In this document: in pieces, positions 1 through 7,155 of the stretch
Position numbering within the stretch: the first letter of the stretch is position 1
Layout: each line of letters opens with the position of its first letter
Assembly: GCA_005880525.1 (NCBI GenBank)
Contig: VBFW01000201.1
Location: forward strand, 1-19,647
DNA from: Chloroflexota bacterium
GTDB taxonomy: Bacteria; Chloroflexota; Dormibacteria; Dormibacterales; Dormibacteraceae
Direction: 5' to 3'
Length of the DNA: 19,647 bases
Notes under the pieces: generated by a model
Database searches by the model: none
What the model saw: the letters and a program-made list of their open reading frames with translations, nothing else
Told to the model about the DNA's origin: nothing
Translations under genes and position numbers: made by a program

Positions 1-245
1 CCGGCGTCTTGATAGCCGTCCACGCCGAGCGGCCTGAGCTCCTTCTCCTTGGCGGCCTCGACCATCGCGTCGGCAATGGCCCGCACCTGCCGGTCCGTCT
101 CACCCTCGCAGATCACGAAGCAGTCGGCGAGTGAGGTCTTGTCCCGGACGTCGATCACGACGCAGTCCCACGCCTTCTTGTCGACCGCGGCGCCGCGCAG
201 CAGCCTTGCGAGCTGCAGCGGCGTGGGACTCTTTTTCAAGGCCAT
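1..245 (-). CDS. rsfS: Ribosomal silencing factor RsfS, 3' end cut by window
   Basis: RsfS (Iojap/DUF143 family) binds ribosomal protein uL14 on the free large subunit and blocks subunit joining. Reading the minus strand from ATG at 245 gives 81 codons before the window ends. Residues 39-59 match the family core: an L-A-D-C-F-V-I-C-E-G block followed by R-Q-V-R-A-I-A-D, the usual position of the 'ADYFVI..G' and 'QV.AIAD' signatures. The protein normally has 100-130 residues, so about the last quarter to third is missing. The start lies 5 bases after the nadD stop, behind a possible purine-rich ribosome site (GGGGGA, 8 bases before ATG), so it is the distal gene of the rplU-rpmA-obgE-nadD-rsfS operon. 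The nadD-rsfS pairing is very common in bacteria and supports the call. Confidence 0.9.
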   Translation of the reverse strand, partial: MALKKSPTPLQLARLLRGAAVDKKAWDCVVIDVRDKTSLADCFVICEGETDRQVRAIADAMVEAAKEKELRPLGVDGYQDA

Positions 246-250
246 TTCGA

Positions 251-844
251 TTATCCCCCGTAGATGTGATGGGTCGCGATGTAATGCTCGACCGCATCCG
301 GCACCCGGCCGGCGACCGGTCGCCCCGCCATCAGATCGCGCCGCAGCTCGCTGCCTGACACGGACGGCGTCGGGCGCGGACACAGGATCACCCGTGCTGG
401 ATCGAGGCCTGCGGTCTTCACGTCATCGATCGTCGGAGCGGCGCGCCCCGGTCGAGTGATCACGATCACCGGCGCGAGCCCCAGCACCTCATCGGGCCGG
501 TACCAGGACCGCAGCTGCGAGGCAGCGTCCCAGCCGAGGACGAGGAACATCTCCGCGTGCGGGTTCGCGCCGCGCAGCGCCAGGAGCGTGTCGAGCGTGT
601 ACGACGGTCCCGCTCGCTCCAGCTCGATGTTCGAGACGGTGAATCGTGGATCGCCCGCGGTGGCGAGGCGGCACATCTCGAGGCGCTGCTCGCCCGACGC
701 CATCGCGCTGGGCCTGTGCGGCGGCGTGCCGGTGGGCACGAAGACGACCTGGTCCAGGTCGGCGCATTCGACGGCGGCCTCGGCGGCGGCCAGATGGCCG
801 AGGTGGATCGGGTCGAAGGTGCCACCCAGCACGCCCAGCTTCAT
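251..844 (-). CDS. nadD: Nicotinate-nucleotide adenylyltransferase NadD
   Basis: NadD transfers AMP from ATP to nicotinate mononucleotide, giving deamido-NAD in cytoplasmic NAD synthesis. The 197-residue product has the usual length. Its nucleotidyltransferase signature GGTFDPIHLGHL is at residues 7-18, with the ATP-binding H-x-G-H. PSYTLDTL at 80-87 is the conserved substrate-side block. The C-terminal motif, usually I-S-S-T-x-I-R, reads VSGSELR at 162-168, a conservative variant. The ATG at 844 is chosen because it directly precedes the first beta strand. It lies 37 bases after the obgE stop with no clear Shine-Dalgarno sequence. rsfS follows 5 bases after the stop. Function is nearly certain from motif and neighbourhood. 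Confidence 0.95.
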   Translation of the reverse strand: MKLGVLGGTFDPIHLGHLAAAEAAVECADLDQVVFVPTGTPPHRPSAMASGEQRLEMCRLATAGDPRFTVSNIELERAGPSYTLDTLLALRGANPHAEMFLVLGWDAASQLRSWYRPDEVLGLAPVIVITRPGRAAPTIDDVKTAGLDPARVILCPRPTPSVSGSELRRDLMAGRPVAGRVPDAVEHYIATHHIYGG

Positions 845-881
845 CCGGGGTCCCCGCGAAATCGCAGATTTTGTGGGGTGG

Positions 882-2093
882 TCACGGTTGGTACTCGAAC
901 TCGGTCGGTCCTATCCGCACCGTGTCGCCGGCCTTCACGCCTGCGGACTCGAGCGCCGCGCTGACCCCGATGCGGTCGAGCTCGACCTGGAACCCTTGAA
1001 GGGCACTGTCCGAATCGAGGTCAGTCCGCTGGACCAGGCGCTCGATCCGGTCGCCACTGACGCGGTAGCCCCATGGGAAGCGCTGCACTGTGAGCGCCGA
1101 TGAGACCGGAGCCAGCTTCGCCGGCACGCGGCGTGGAGCGGGTGCCGGCAGCTTCGGCGCGTGGGCCAGCGCTTCGGCGATGTTCTCAGCCAGCTTCGGG
1201 ATGCCGTCGCCGGTCTTGGCCGAGACGTAATAAGTCCTCTTGCGCCGGGTGCGCGAGCGCCGCGCTTCCGGCAGATCCATCTTGTTGACCACCACGATGT
1301 GCGGCCGATCGGCGACCAGCGCGGAGAACGAGGCCACCTCGGCGCGCACCACGGCTAGGTCGTGCACCGGATCGGCGGCGGCCCCGTCGATCACGTAGAC
1401 GAGCAGCCGCGTGCGCTCGACGTGACGCAGGAATCGGAGTCCAAGGCCGGCGCCTTGCGCCGCTCCTTCGACGAGGCCTGGGATCTCGGCCAGCACGATG
1501 CCGCGGCCCCCCACCTCCATCACGCCGAGCTCTGGGTTCAGCGTCGTGAACGGATAGTCGGCCACCTTCGGCCTGGCGGCGGTCAGCGCGCGCAGCAGCG
1601 AGGACTTGCCGGCGTTGGGCGGGCCGACCAGTCCGACGTCCGCGATCAGCTTGAGGTCGAGCACGACCATCAGCTCTTGCCCCTTCGCTCCGGGCTCGGC
1701 ATGGTCGGGGGCGCGCCGCGTCGGACTCTTGAAGTGCACATTGCCTCTCCCGCCCGCTCCCCCTCGCACGACCTCATGCCGCGCGCCGGGATGGTCGAGG
1801 TCGGCGATCAGCGCGCCATCCTCATCCATAACCACCGTCCCCACCGGCACATCGAGGGACAGATCCGCGCCGCGCCGACCCGTCTTGCGACCGCCGGCGC
1901 CATCGCCTCCAGGCTCCGCCTGCCAGCGCACCCGTCTCCCGTAAGAAGCCAGGTCGAGCAGGTCGGTGGTTGCCCGCATCCACACCGAGCCGCCGCGTCC
2001 GCCATCTCCGCCGTCGGGGCCGCCGCGTGGGACAAACGGCTCGTGCCGAAATGAAGCCGAGCCGCGGCCGCCATTCCCCGCGCGCAGGAGCAC
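882..2093 (-). CDS. obgE: GTPase Obg/CgtA (ribosome assembly); start uncertain
   Basis: ObgE is an essential GTPase of late 50S assembly and stress signalling. The domain order is complete: a glycine-rich Obg fold (about residues 1-150), a G domain with P-loop GPPNAGKSS (157-165), G4 NKMD (270-273) and G5 SAK (291-293), then a C-terminal OCT domain (about 335-403). The G3 motif reads A-E-I-P-G (E203), where most relatives have D-x-P-G. The only canonical start in reach is GTG at 2093, but it removes the first beta strand. Family-like sequence (F-V-D-S-A-R) continues upstream to 2111 with no ATG, GTG or TTG in frame before the rpmA stop. The real start may be non-canonical, or the 5' end may carry a mutation or assembly error. 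There is no Shine-Dalgarno sequence. rpmA lies 46 bases upstream. Confidence 0.93.
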   Translation of the reverse strand: MLLRAGNGGRGSASFRHEPFVPRGGPDGGDGGRGGSVWMRATTDLLDLASYGRRVRWQAEPGGDGAGGRKTGRRGADLSLDVPVGTVVMDEDGALIADLDHPGARHEVVRGGAGGRGNVHFKSPTRRAPDHAEPGAKGQELMVVLDLKLIADVGLVGPPNAGKSSLLRALTAARPKVADYPFTTLNPELGVMEVGGRGIVLAEIPGLVEGAAQGAGLGLRFLRHVERTRLLVYVIDGAAADPVHDLAVVRAEVASFSALVADRPHIVVVNKMDLPEARRSRTRRKRTYYVSAKTGDGIPKLAENIAEALAHAPKLPAPAPRRVPAKLAPVSSALTVQRFPWGYRVSGDRIERLVQRTDLDSDSALQGFQVELDRIGVSAALESAGVKAGDTVRIGPTEFEYQP

Positions 2094-2139
2094 ACGAGCC
2101 GAGTCGACGAACGGCCGGGTACGGGCGCCTGAGCTCTGG

Positions 2140-2409
2140 CTAGGCCTTGGCGTCTGCGGTCGCTTCTACGTTGACGCGCCGGCCGTCCTTGCCCACCCGC
2201 TGGTAACGAACCTTGCCCGGGACCAGCGCGAAGAGCGTGTGGTCGCGGCCGAGGCCGACCCCTTCACCAGGGGCGATCCGGCTGCCGCGCTGCCGGACGA
2301 GGATCGTGCCCGCGAGCACGTCCTGGCCCGCGTAGATCTTGACGCCCAGCATCTTGGGGTTCGAGTCGCGTCCGTTGCGGGATGACCCGCCGCCTTTCTT
2401 GTGTGCCAT
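2140..2409 (-). CDS. rpmA: 50S ribosomal protein L27
   Basis: bL27 sits in the large subunit near the peptidyl-transferase centre. The 89-residue product begins MAHKKGGGSSRNGRDSNPK, the classical N-terminus with no Firmicutes-type leader peptide to be removed. It continues with L-G-V-K-I-Y-A-G-Q and the conserved R-Q-R-G block. Length is normal. Start and frame are fixed by the N-terminal homology. The ATG is 3 bases after the rplU stop, so the two are co-transcribed and probably translationally coupled. The small protease gene (ysxB/prp) found between rplU and rpmA in Firmicutes is absent, which fits the uncleaved N-terminus. Confidence 0.97.
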   Translation of the reverse strand: MAHKKGGGSSRNGRDSNPKMLGVKIYAGQDVLAGTILVRQRGSRIAPGEGVGLGRDHTLFALVPGKVRYQRVGKDGRRVNVEATADAKA

Positions 2410-2412
2410 CTA

Positions 2413-2907
2413 TTACTTCTTGCCTGCCTTGGCCGTCTTGGGTTCCTTGGCCGCCTTGGTTTCCTTGGCCGCTTTGGGTTCCTTGGTGTCCTTGGTTTCC
2501 TTCTTCGCCCGAGGCTTGCGGGCGGCTCCCTTCTTGGGGGTCTCCTCGGCTTCCTCGTCCGACTCGTCCTTCTTGTTGCGGCCGAACGGCATGATCTCGA
2601 GCGCCGTCAGGTCCGCGCGAGCGCCGCGGTGCACGCGCACCCTCTTCTTCGACTTATAGCGCAGGACCTCGATCCGCGGGCCGCGCTTGTGCGCCAGCAC
2701 CCTGGCCTCGATCTCGAGCCCGTCGACGCCAGGCGCTCCAACCTCGATGGTGTCGCCTTCATGCAGCAGCAGGATGCGGCCGAACTTCACGGAAGATCCG
2801 GGCTCGGCTGCCAGCCGGTCGACCAGCACGCGGTCCCCCGGGGCGACTCGATACTGCTTCCCGCCGCTGACGACGACAGCCGACAGCGATTGGTCTGGCT
2901 TGGGCAC
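2413..2907 (-). CDS. rplU: 50S ribosomal protein L21 with a long lysine-rich C-terminal tail
   Basis: bL21 binds 23S rRNA in the large subunit. The family signature GGKQYRV is at residues 15-21, and the core ends near residue 110 (E-I-M-P-F-G-R). The chosen GTG at 2907 gives 164 residues, against about 100 for a typical L21. The extra ~55 residues are an acidic patch followed by a Lys/Ala/Glu/Thr/Pro tail with four hexapeptide repeats. The open frame continues upstream into the preceding gene, but GTG 2907 puts the first beta strand (A-V-V-V-S-G-G-K-Q-Y-R) at the usual place. A TAGAAT box ends 8 bases before it, suggesting a leaderless transcript. It is the first gene of the rplU-rpmA-obgE-nadD-rsfS operon. 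Confidence 0.93.
   Translation of the reverse strand: MPKPDQSLSAVVVSGGKQYRVAPGDRVLVDRLAAEPGSSVKFGRILLLHEGDTIEVGAPGVDGLEIEARVLAHKRGPRIEVLRYKSKKRVRVHRGARADLTALEIMPFGRNKKDESDEEAEETPKKGAARKPRAKKETKDTKEPKAAKETKAAKEPKTAKAGKK
2435..2506. repeat. Four tandem 18-bp repeats in the L21 tail
   Basis: Four imperfect 18-base units (2435-2452, 2453-2470, 2471-2488, 2489-2506) share the core CTTGG..TTCCTTG on the plus strand. On the coding minus strand each unit encodes a hexapeptide of pattern K-E-(T/P)-K-x-(A/T). The in-frame period suggests expansion by slippage under selection to keep a basic tail. Confidence 0.85.
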
Positions 2908-2915
2908 GGCGAAGC

Positions 2916-2921
2916 ATTCTA
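2916..2921 (-). promoter_or_regulatory. -10 box of the rplU operon (leaderless type)
   Basis: TAGAAT on the minus strand, followed by 8 bases and the GTG start of rplU. This spacing would put the transcription start at or next to the start codon. No convincing -35 element was found 16-18 bases upstream. The same hexamer at the same spacing precedes tig and clpP, which is the main support. Confidence 0.6.
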
Positions 2922-2939
2922 CCAACTGCTGGCGGGGCG

Positions 2940-3749
2940 TTACTTGGTCAGCGCCAGCGTCACCATGATGAGTCCGAGGACCAGGAAGGAGTACGGCGCG
3001 ACCGCCCGCGTGTACAGCCCGCGCGCCCGTTCCGCGCCCCTGCGAGCGAGCAGCGTGCCTGTCAGCACGCACAAAAGCGCCGCTATGACGCTGATGCCGA
3101 AGAAGCGAATCGCACCCGCGACGTCATCGGCTGACGGCGGGAAGAACAGGGTCGTGAACAGCCCGCAATACGGAAACCACAGCATCATTCGGGTCGCATT
3201 GAAGCGCGGGCGTGCACGCCGCTCAGCGGGCGGGGACATGGGCCACAGCCGCATCAACGCGGGCACGCAGAGCAGATAGAGAAAACCCGAAGCGACCTTG
3301 ACGGGCAACAGCGCGGGCACGAGGACGTTGCCGAGCACCTGCGGGCGCAGGCTTTCGGGCTCGATCGCGGGACCGAGCACCGACAGCAGCCAGCAGCTCT
3401 GGATGACGAGAAGCAGGCCGGGCCGGGCCACGAGCTCCGGGTCGAGGGCCAGCTCGGCCCAGGCGGTAAAGCCGATGGCGACAGCGGCGATGACCAGGTT
3501 GCGATCGACCGTAGGTATTGCATTGAAAGGCGAGGCGAACTGCGTCGCCGCCAGCATCGCCAGCAGCGCGACGATCACCTGCACCGTGGGAGGCCTTCGC
3601 CAGCGAAGGTTCGGACGTCCGATGGCCTGGCGCGCGACTGCCGACCACGCGACCTCGATCGCCAACCCGAATACAGCGATGGTCAGCAGCCCGGGGTAGA
3701 CGAGCAGCGAAAATGTGGCGCCCGCGGCGGACGAAAGCAGCTGTGTCAC
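2940..3749 (-). CDS. Polytopic membrane protein, possible NuoH/HyfC-like subunit
   Basis: Last gene of a four-gene membrane cassette. The 269-residue product is almost wholly hydrophobic, with about seven predicted membrane segments. The C-terminal part (a short loop with L-F-F-P-P, a long hydrophobic pair, an Arg-rich loop, then a final helix) resembles the C-terminal end of NuoH/HyfC, the subunit joining the membrane and peripheral arms in complex I and group-4 hydrogenases. The quinone-site glutamates and arginines of true NuoH are not evident, so this assignment is weak. The start is GTG at 3749, overlapping the upstream stop as GTGA, which indicates translational coupling. A longer open frame to 3887 runs into the upstream gene and has a hydrophilic, shadow-like N-terminus, so it was rejected. 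Confidence 0.5.
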   Translation of the reverse strand: MTQLLSSAAGATFSLLVYPGLLTIAVFGLAIEVAWSAVARQAIGRPNLRWRRPPTVQVIVALLAMLAATQFASPFNAIPTVDRNLVIAAVAIGFTAWAELALDPELVARPGLLLVIQSCWLLSVLGPAIEPESLRPQVLGNVLVPALLPVKVASGFLYLLCVPALMRLWPMSPPAERRARPRFNATRMMLWFPYCGLFTTLFFPPSADDVAGAIRFFGISVIAALLCVLTGTLLARRGAERARGLYTRAVAPYSFLVLGLIMVTLALTK

Positions 3750-4963
3750 AGCCCCGCCAGCCCGAGCAGCGGTCGAGGGAAAAGGCCGAACGCCACGCTG
3801 ACCGCAAGCGCGATCGCCACCCCGATCAGCTGGCGGCCTTTGGGCGCGCCGATCGTGCGCCCGAGCCGCAGCGATCCCGGCAGCCACAGAAGAAAGGACA
3901 TGGCAAGCACCAGCGCCAGCGGCCAGTACATCGCCGTGGCCGCGCGCAGCAGCAGGATCCTTGCCGGAAATCCTGCAAACGGCGCCGATCCCGCAAGCGC
4001 AGCGGCGACGATGAAGTTGATGGGGCGGTCCGTCTGCGCCTTCTCACGCAATGACTGGCGCGACCAGAGGTACAGCGGGAGGCGCCCGAGCAATATCGAA
4101 TAGAGGACGAGAAGCGCCGCACCCACGCCATCGGGCACGACGAGCCCGAATCCGCAAAGGGCCAGGCCCCAGTCGGCGATGAAGGAGTAGCGCCACGCCT
4201 CCGCGTCGGATGACGTGCGCCACGCGGCGAGCGTCGCGACCACGATGTTGATGAGGCCCAGGCCGATCAGCAGCGCTCCGAACGCGTCCTCCGCCCCCTC
4301 GACCATCTCGCCGGCTTTCCCGACAACCACCACCGCCAGGACCGGGCCGACGAAAGCAAGCCACGGAATTGGCGACGTGGCGGTCGACTCGTCTGGATCG
4401 AACTCGTGGATGTACGGCAGCACGCCGAGAGCGGCAGCGAGTCCGGCAACCACGCAGACCGCGACGATCCGGGTCAGCAGCGACGGCCCCTGCATCGCCG
4501 CCAGCGCGATACCAAGCGCGAGCAGTCCCACCGCGAGCGCAGGCGCGCGGAAACGATTTGCGTAATCGCGGCGGCCTGCGCCCGACGCCTGCAGCACGAC
4601 CAGGAGAAGAAGGATCATCACCGCGAGGCCGAGGGTCGGAGCCGCGGCCATGGCGGTCATCCCCGCGAGGCCGCCGAGACCCCATCGAAGCAGTGTCGAG
4701 CGCTCAGCGCGCGGCGGCGGCAGCGCCACGAGGATGGCGAGGGCGGCAGAGGCGGCGATGAGGATCGCCCGGCTCGCGGGCGACAGCGTCAACGTGATGC
4801 CGAGCTGATCCGAGGTCAGGTCGGCCCTGCTCAGGATCACCGCGACCAGGCCCGCAATGCCCAGCGCCCCGCCAGAGGCAAGGGCCAGCCTCGGCCGGGG
4901 CCTCAGCGCAGTCGCGCAAGCCGCGCCGGCAGCCGGCAGCGCTACTGCGAGCTCAGGTTCCAC
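3746..4963 (-). CDS. Proton-conducting antiporter-like membrane subunit (NuoN/HyfF/MrpD type)
   Basis: A 405-residue protein with about 12 hydrophobic segments. It belongs, with fair support, to the proton-conducting transporter family shared by complex I NuoL/M/N, Hyf/Hyc hydrogenase subunits and Mrp antiporters. The best signs are a Y-S-F-I-A-D-W-G-L block near the middle, matching the family's 'YSSI.H.G' helix, and a later A-L-A-G-S-A-P-F-A-G-F segment matching 'GlPPtaGF'. One lysine (V-G-K-A-G-E) sits in a hydrophobic region where such proteins carry a channel lysine. The lysine after the GF motif is arginine here. The GTG at 4963 overlaps the upstream gene by 11 bases, and the stop overlaps the downstream start as GTGA. 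No redox subunit genes adjoin it. Confidence 0.65.
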   Translation of the reverse strand: MEPELAVALPAAGAACATALRPRPRLALASGGALGIAGLVAVILSRADLTSDQLGITLTLSPASRAILIAASAALAILVALPPPRAERSTLLRWGLGGLAGMTAMAAAPTLGLAVMILLLLVVLQASGAGRRDYANRFRAPALAVGLLALGIALAAMQGPSLLTRIVAVCVVAGLAAALGVLPYIHEFDPDESTATSPIPWLAFVGPVLAVVVVGKAGEMVEGAEDAFGALLIGLGLINIVVATLAAWRTSSDAEAWRYSFIADWGLALCGFGLVVPDGVGAALLVLYSILLGRLPLYLWSRQSLREKAQTDRPINFIVAAALAGSAPFAGFPARILLLRAATAMYWPLALVLAMSFLLWLPGSLRLGRTIGAPKGRQLIGVAIALAVSVAFGLFPRPLLGLAGL

Positions 4964-5486
4964 GCGGACGAGGTGTGGCCGGGACAGGCATAGCCGACAC
5001 CGCCGCCGTGACGAGCGCGGCGAGGCTGTACGACACGATCCCGTCGCCGGAGACCATTCCCAACACGAGTGCGACGCCGGCCATGGCGGTCAGGACCACG
5101 GCGGGCTCGGCGGCCTCGAGGAGGCGCCCGCCGAGCAGCAAGAGCACCGCCAGCGCTGCGAACCTCGCACCTGCGCTGGGGCCTGACGTGACCGCGAGTG
5201 CGATCCACAGTGCGACGAGGGCCGCGATGATCGTGAACAGAAGCCGCGGCGTCGAGCCCGGCTGCATCAGGCCCCACCCGTCAGGGCCGATCGTGAACCG
5301 CAGCGCCGAGCCCAGCACGCCGCCGGCCAGGAGCACGATCGCGCCGCCCTGCTCGCCCTGCGACCAGGCGATGGCTGCCGCAGCGACGGCCAGAGTCGCA
5401 AGCCCCGCGGCCAGCCCGCGCCGGCTGTCGGCCAGGACGACGACCGCGGCTCCGACCCAGGCGACGAAGGCTGCGACCTCGGTCAT
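4953..5486 (-). CDS. Small polytopic membrane protein of the complex I-like cassette
   Basis: A 177-residue Ala/Val/Leu-rich protein with about five or six predicted membrane segments and a short Arg/Pro tail. No motif is recognised with confidence. By size and position between two larger membrane subunits it could be a HyfE/NuoK- or NuoJ-like component, but the membrane-embedded glutamates typical of NuoK are not obvious. The ATG at 5486 overlaps the preceding stop as ATGA, and the 3' end overlaps the next gene by 11 bases, so it is a real and tightly coupled gene. A longer open frame to 5609 has an Arg-rich N-terminus read from the overlapping gene and was not used. Confidence 0.6.
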   Translation of the reverse strand: MTEVAAFVAWVGAAVVVLADSRRGLAAGLATLAVAAAAIAWSQGEQGGAIVLLAGGVLGSALRFTIGPDGWGLMQPGSTPRLLFTIIAALVALWIALAVTSGPSAGARFAALAVLLLLGGRLLEAAEPAVVLTAMAGVALVLGMVSGDGIVSYSLAALVTAAVSAMPVPATPRPRGT

Positions 5487-7138
5487 CTGCTGACTGCGAT
5501 GGCGAGCGCGACCAGTGACGCCAGCCACAACGCCGGCCGTCCGCCGGCGGCCACGCGCTCCAGTGCTGCGGGATCGAACAGCGATCGGTACTGCTCGGGA
5601 ACGGCCCACGACCGCACTCGGTCCCGAAGCCTCATCGTCGCGGCCGCGCCCGGCACGTCGAAGAGCGCCGCCTTCGACTGCGCGGCGGTCGTCGCGGGTC
5701 CGGGCTTCGAAAGCGCCACCGCTGCCGCGCCAAGAAGCAGCAGCGGCCCGAAGAGCGCCACAGCGGGCAGCCGCGTGGAGACGGTGATGATCGACAGCGG
5801 GTCCGGCGCGAGGCCTCCGGTCGGAAGCGTCATCACGCCGGCGATGGCGTCACTCGTGATCGAGGCCAGGGCCGCGACAGCAGGCCCGGCGGCGAGCACG
5901 GCCACGGCGAGGACCGCCGCCACCAGCGCGAGAGAATCAGTCGCCTGCCTGCGCCGGCCTGCGGGCAGGCCCACCGATCGCGCAGCCGCAGCCGCCGCGA
6001 CCAGCCACGTGGCGGCGCCCGCGACGGCGACCAGCCCGAATGCGTTGCCCGTTTCGAACGCATCGGCCAGGCCCAGCACGCGCCCACCGAAGGCGAGACC
6101 CGGCGGGACGCCGGCTGCCGCGGCTGCGACGAGAAGCACCGCAGGGCCGCGACGGTCTGGAAGCAGGGGTAGGGCGGCGGTGAGCAGCGCCGCCGATGCA
6201 AGCAGGACCAGGCCGGCGAAGAGGCCGACCACGGTTCCGATGGCCATCGACATGAGTGCGAACCCGGCAAGGCCGGGGACCGTCTCGGCCATGTATTCGG
6301 AGCGCGTTGGAGCCGCCTGCGCGCGAACGGCGGCACCCAGAGCGACCAGCACACCCCACGTCGCGAGGGCAAGGTTCAACCACGACGGCGGGTACCGCCC
6401 GTTGCCGAGCTCGTAGGCGCGAACCAGGAGGTACAGGCCGAGCGGAAGGAGCGTCGCCGCGGTGACGCTCGCGGCGCGAAGCGAAGGCCTCATCCAGATG
6501 CGGACAGCCCAGCCGCGCCACGGAACGATTCCCGCACCCAGAAGGGCGGCGATCGCGATGAGCGCGAAGATCTGAGTGGTGAGCGCCGAAACGGGCACGG
6601 CTGCATAGGCGGCCGTGCCCGCTTGGATCTGCAGCGTCACGCCGGCCCACGCAAGCGCGACCCACGGGATCATCACCGACGCCCACGAGGGCCTCTCCGC
6701 GCGGACGTCCTCGATGTCGAACTGGACCACAGCGAGCGTCGCCGCGGTGCATCCGCCGATCGCGGTGAGGATCATGTTGCCCGACTCGATCGCGAGCACG
6801 ACCGCCGCGATCGCGAGCGACGCGACGGTGCTCTCCTGCCATCCTCGCCGCTGCAACGTCAGCAGCAGCGCGGCCGGCGTCAGTGCGATCACCCCAAATA
6901 CGACGCCCACGCCGTCGAGTCGAAGGTCGAGGCCGCTGCCGAACCCCAGCGGTCCGAGCGAGAGCTCCTGCGTCGAGCGCACGGTGAGCCAGAGCACGGC
7001 GACGGCGGCGAGCGCGGCCCATGCCCCCGCGGCCGCGACCACGCGCGCGATGCCCTCACCGAAGCGCGACGTTGCCGCCGCCACAACCGCGGCGGCGACC
7101 GGCAGGACCATCGGTGCCAGCAGCGCTATCGGTGGCAC
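5483..7138 (-). CDS. Large membrane protein, divergent NuoL/HyfB-like
   Basis: A 551-residue, very hydrophobic protein with about 14 predicted membrane segments and a hydrophilic stretch of ~55 residues before the last helix. An L-R-L-D-G-V-G-V-V-F segment near residues 71-80 resembles the 'lr.D.ls.lf' region of the NuoL/M/N family. A W-R-G-W-A-V-R segment lies where the family has its 'P.H.WLp.A' loop. The channel glutamate and lysine of true antiporter subunits could not be placed: the matching helices read A-I-G-G-C-T and L-L-P-L-G-L-Y. It is therefore either a degenerate antiporter-like subunit or a remote relative. The GTG start at 7138 lies 17 bases after the valS stop; an internal ATG at codon 10 is an alternative. 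It overlaps the next gene as ATGA. Confidence 0.6.
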   Translation of the reverse strand: MPPIALLAPMVLPVAAAVVAAATSRFGEGIARVVAAAGAWAALAAVAVLWLTVRSTQELSLGPLGFGSGLDLRLDGVGVVFGVIALTPAALLLTLQRRGWQESTVASLAIAAVVLAIESGNMILTAIGGCTAATLAVVQFDIEDVRAERPSWASVMIPWVALAWAGVTLQIQAGTAAYAAVPVSALTTQIFALIAIAALLGAGIVPWRGWAVRIWMRPSLRAASVTAATLLPLGLYLLVRAYELGNGRYPPSWLNLALATWGVLVALGAAVRAQAAPTRSEYMAETVPGLAGFALMSMAIGTVVGLFAGLVLLASAALLTAALPLLPDRRGPAVLLVAAAAAGVPPGLAFGGRVLGLADAFETGNAFGLVAVAGAATWLVAAAAAARSVGLPAGRRRQATDSLALVAAVLAVAVLAAGPAVAALASITSDAIAGVMTLPTGGLAPDPLSIITVSTRLPAVALFGPLLLLGAAAVALSKPGPATTAAQSKAALFDVPGAAATMRLRDRVRSWAVPEQYRSLFDPAALERVAAGGRPALWLASLVALAIAVSR

Positions 7139-7155
7139 GCGCTAAGGGTATTTCG

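Noticed and set aside
2435..2506. CRISPR-like short repeat cluster
   Set aside because: Units are contiguous without spacers, in frame with L21, and encode a lysine-rich tail.
2908..2939. Autoregulatory L21 leader RNA before rplU
   Set aside because: The only plausible promoter places the transcript start at the start codon, and the gap to the previous gene is 32 bases.
2401..3279. Plus-strand open frame with a Leu/Gly/Phe-rich start, opposite rplU
   Set aside because: The hydrophobic start is the antisense reading of the lysine-repeat tail of L21; no family features.
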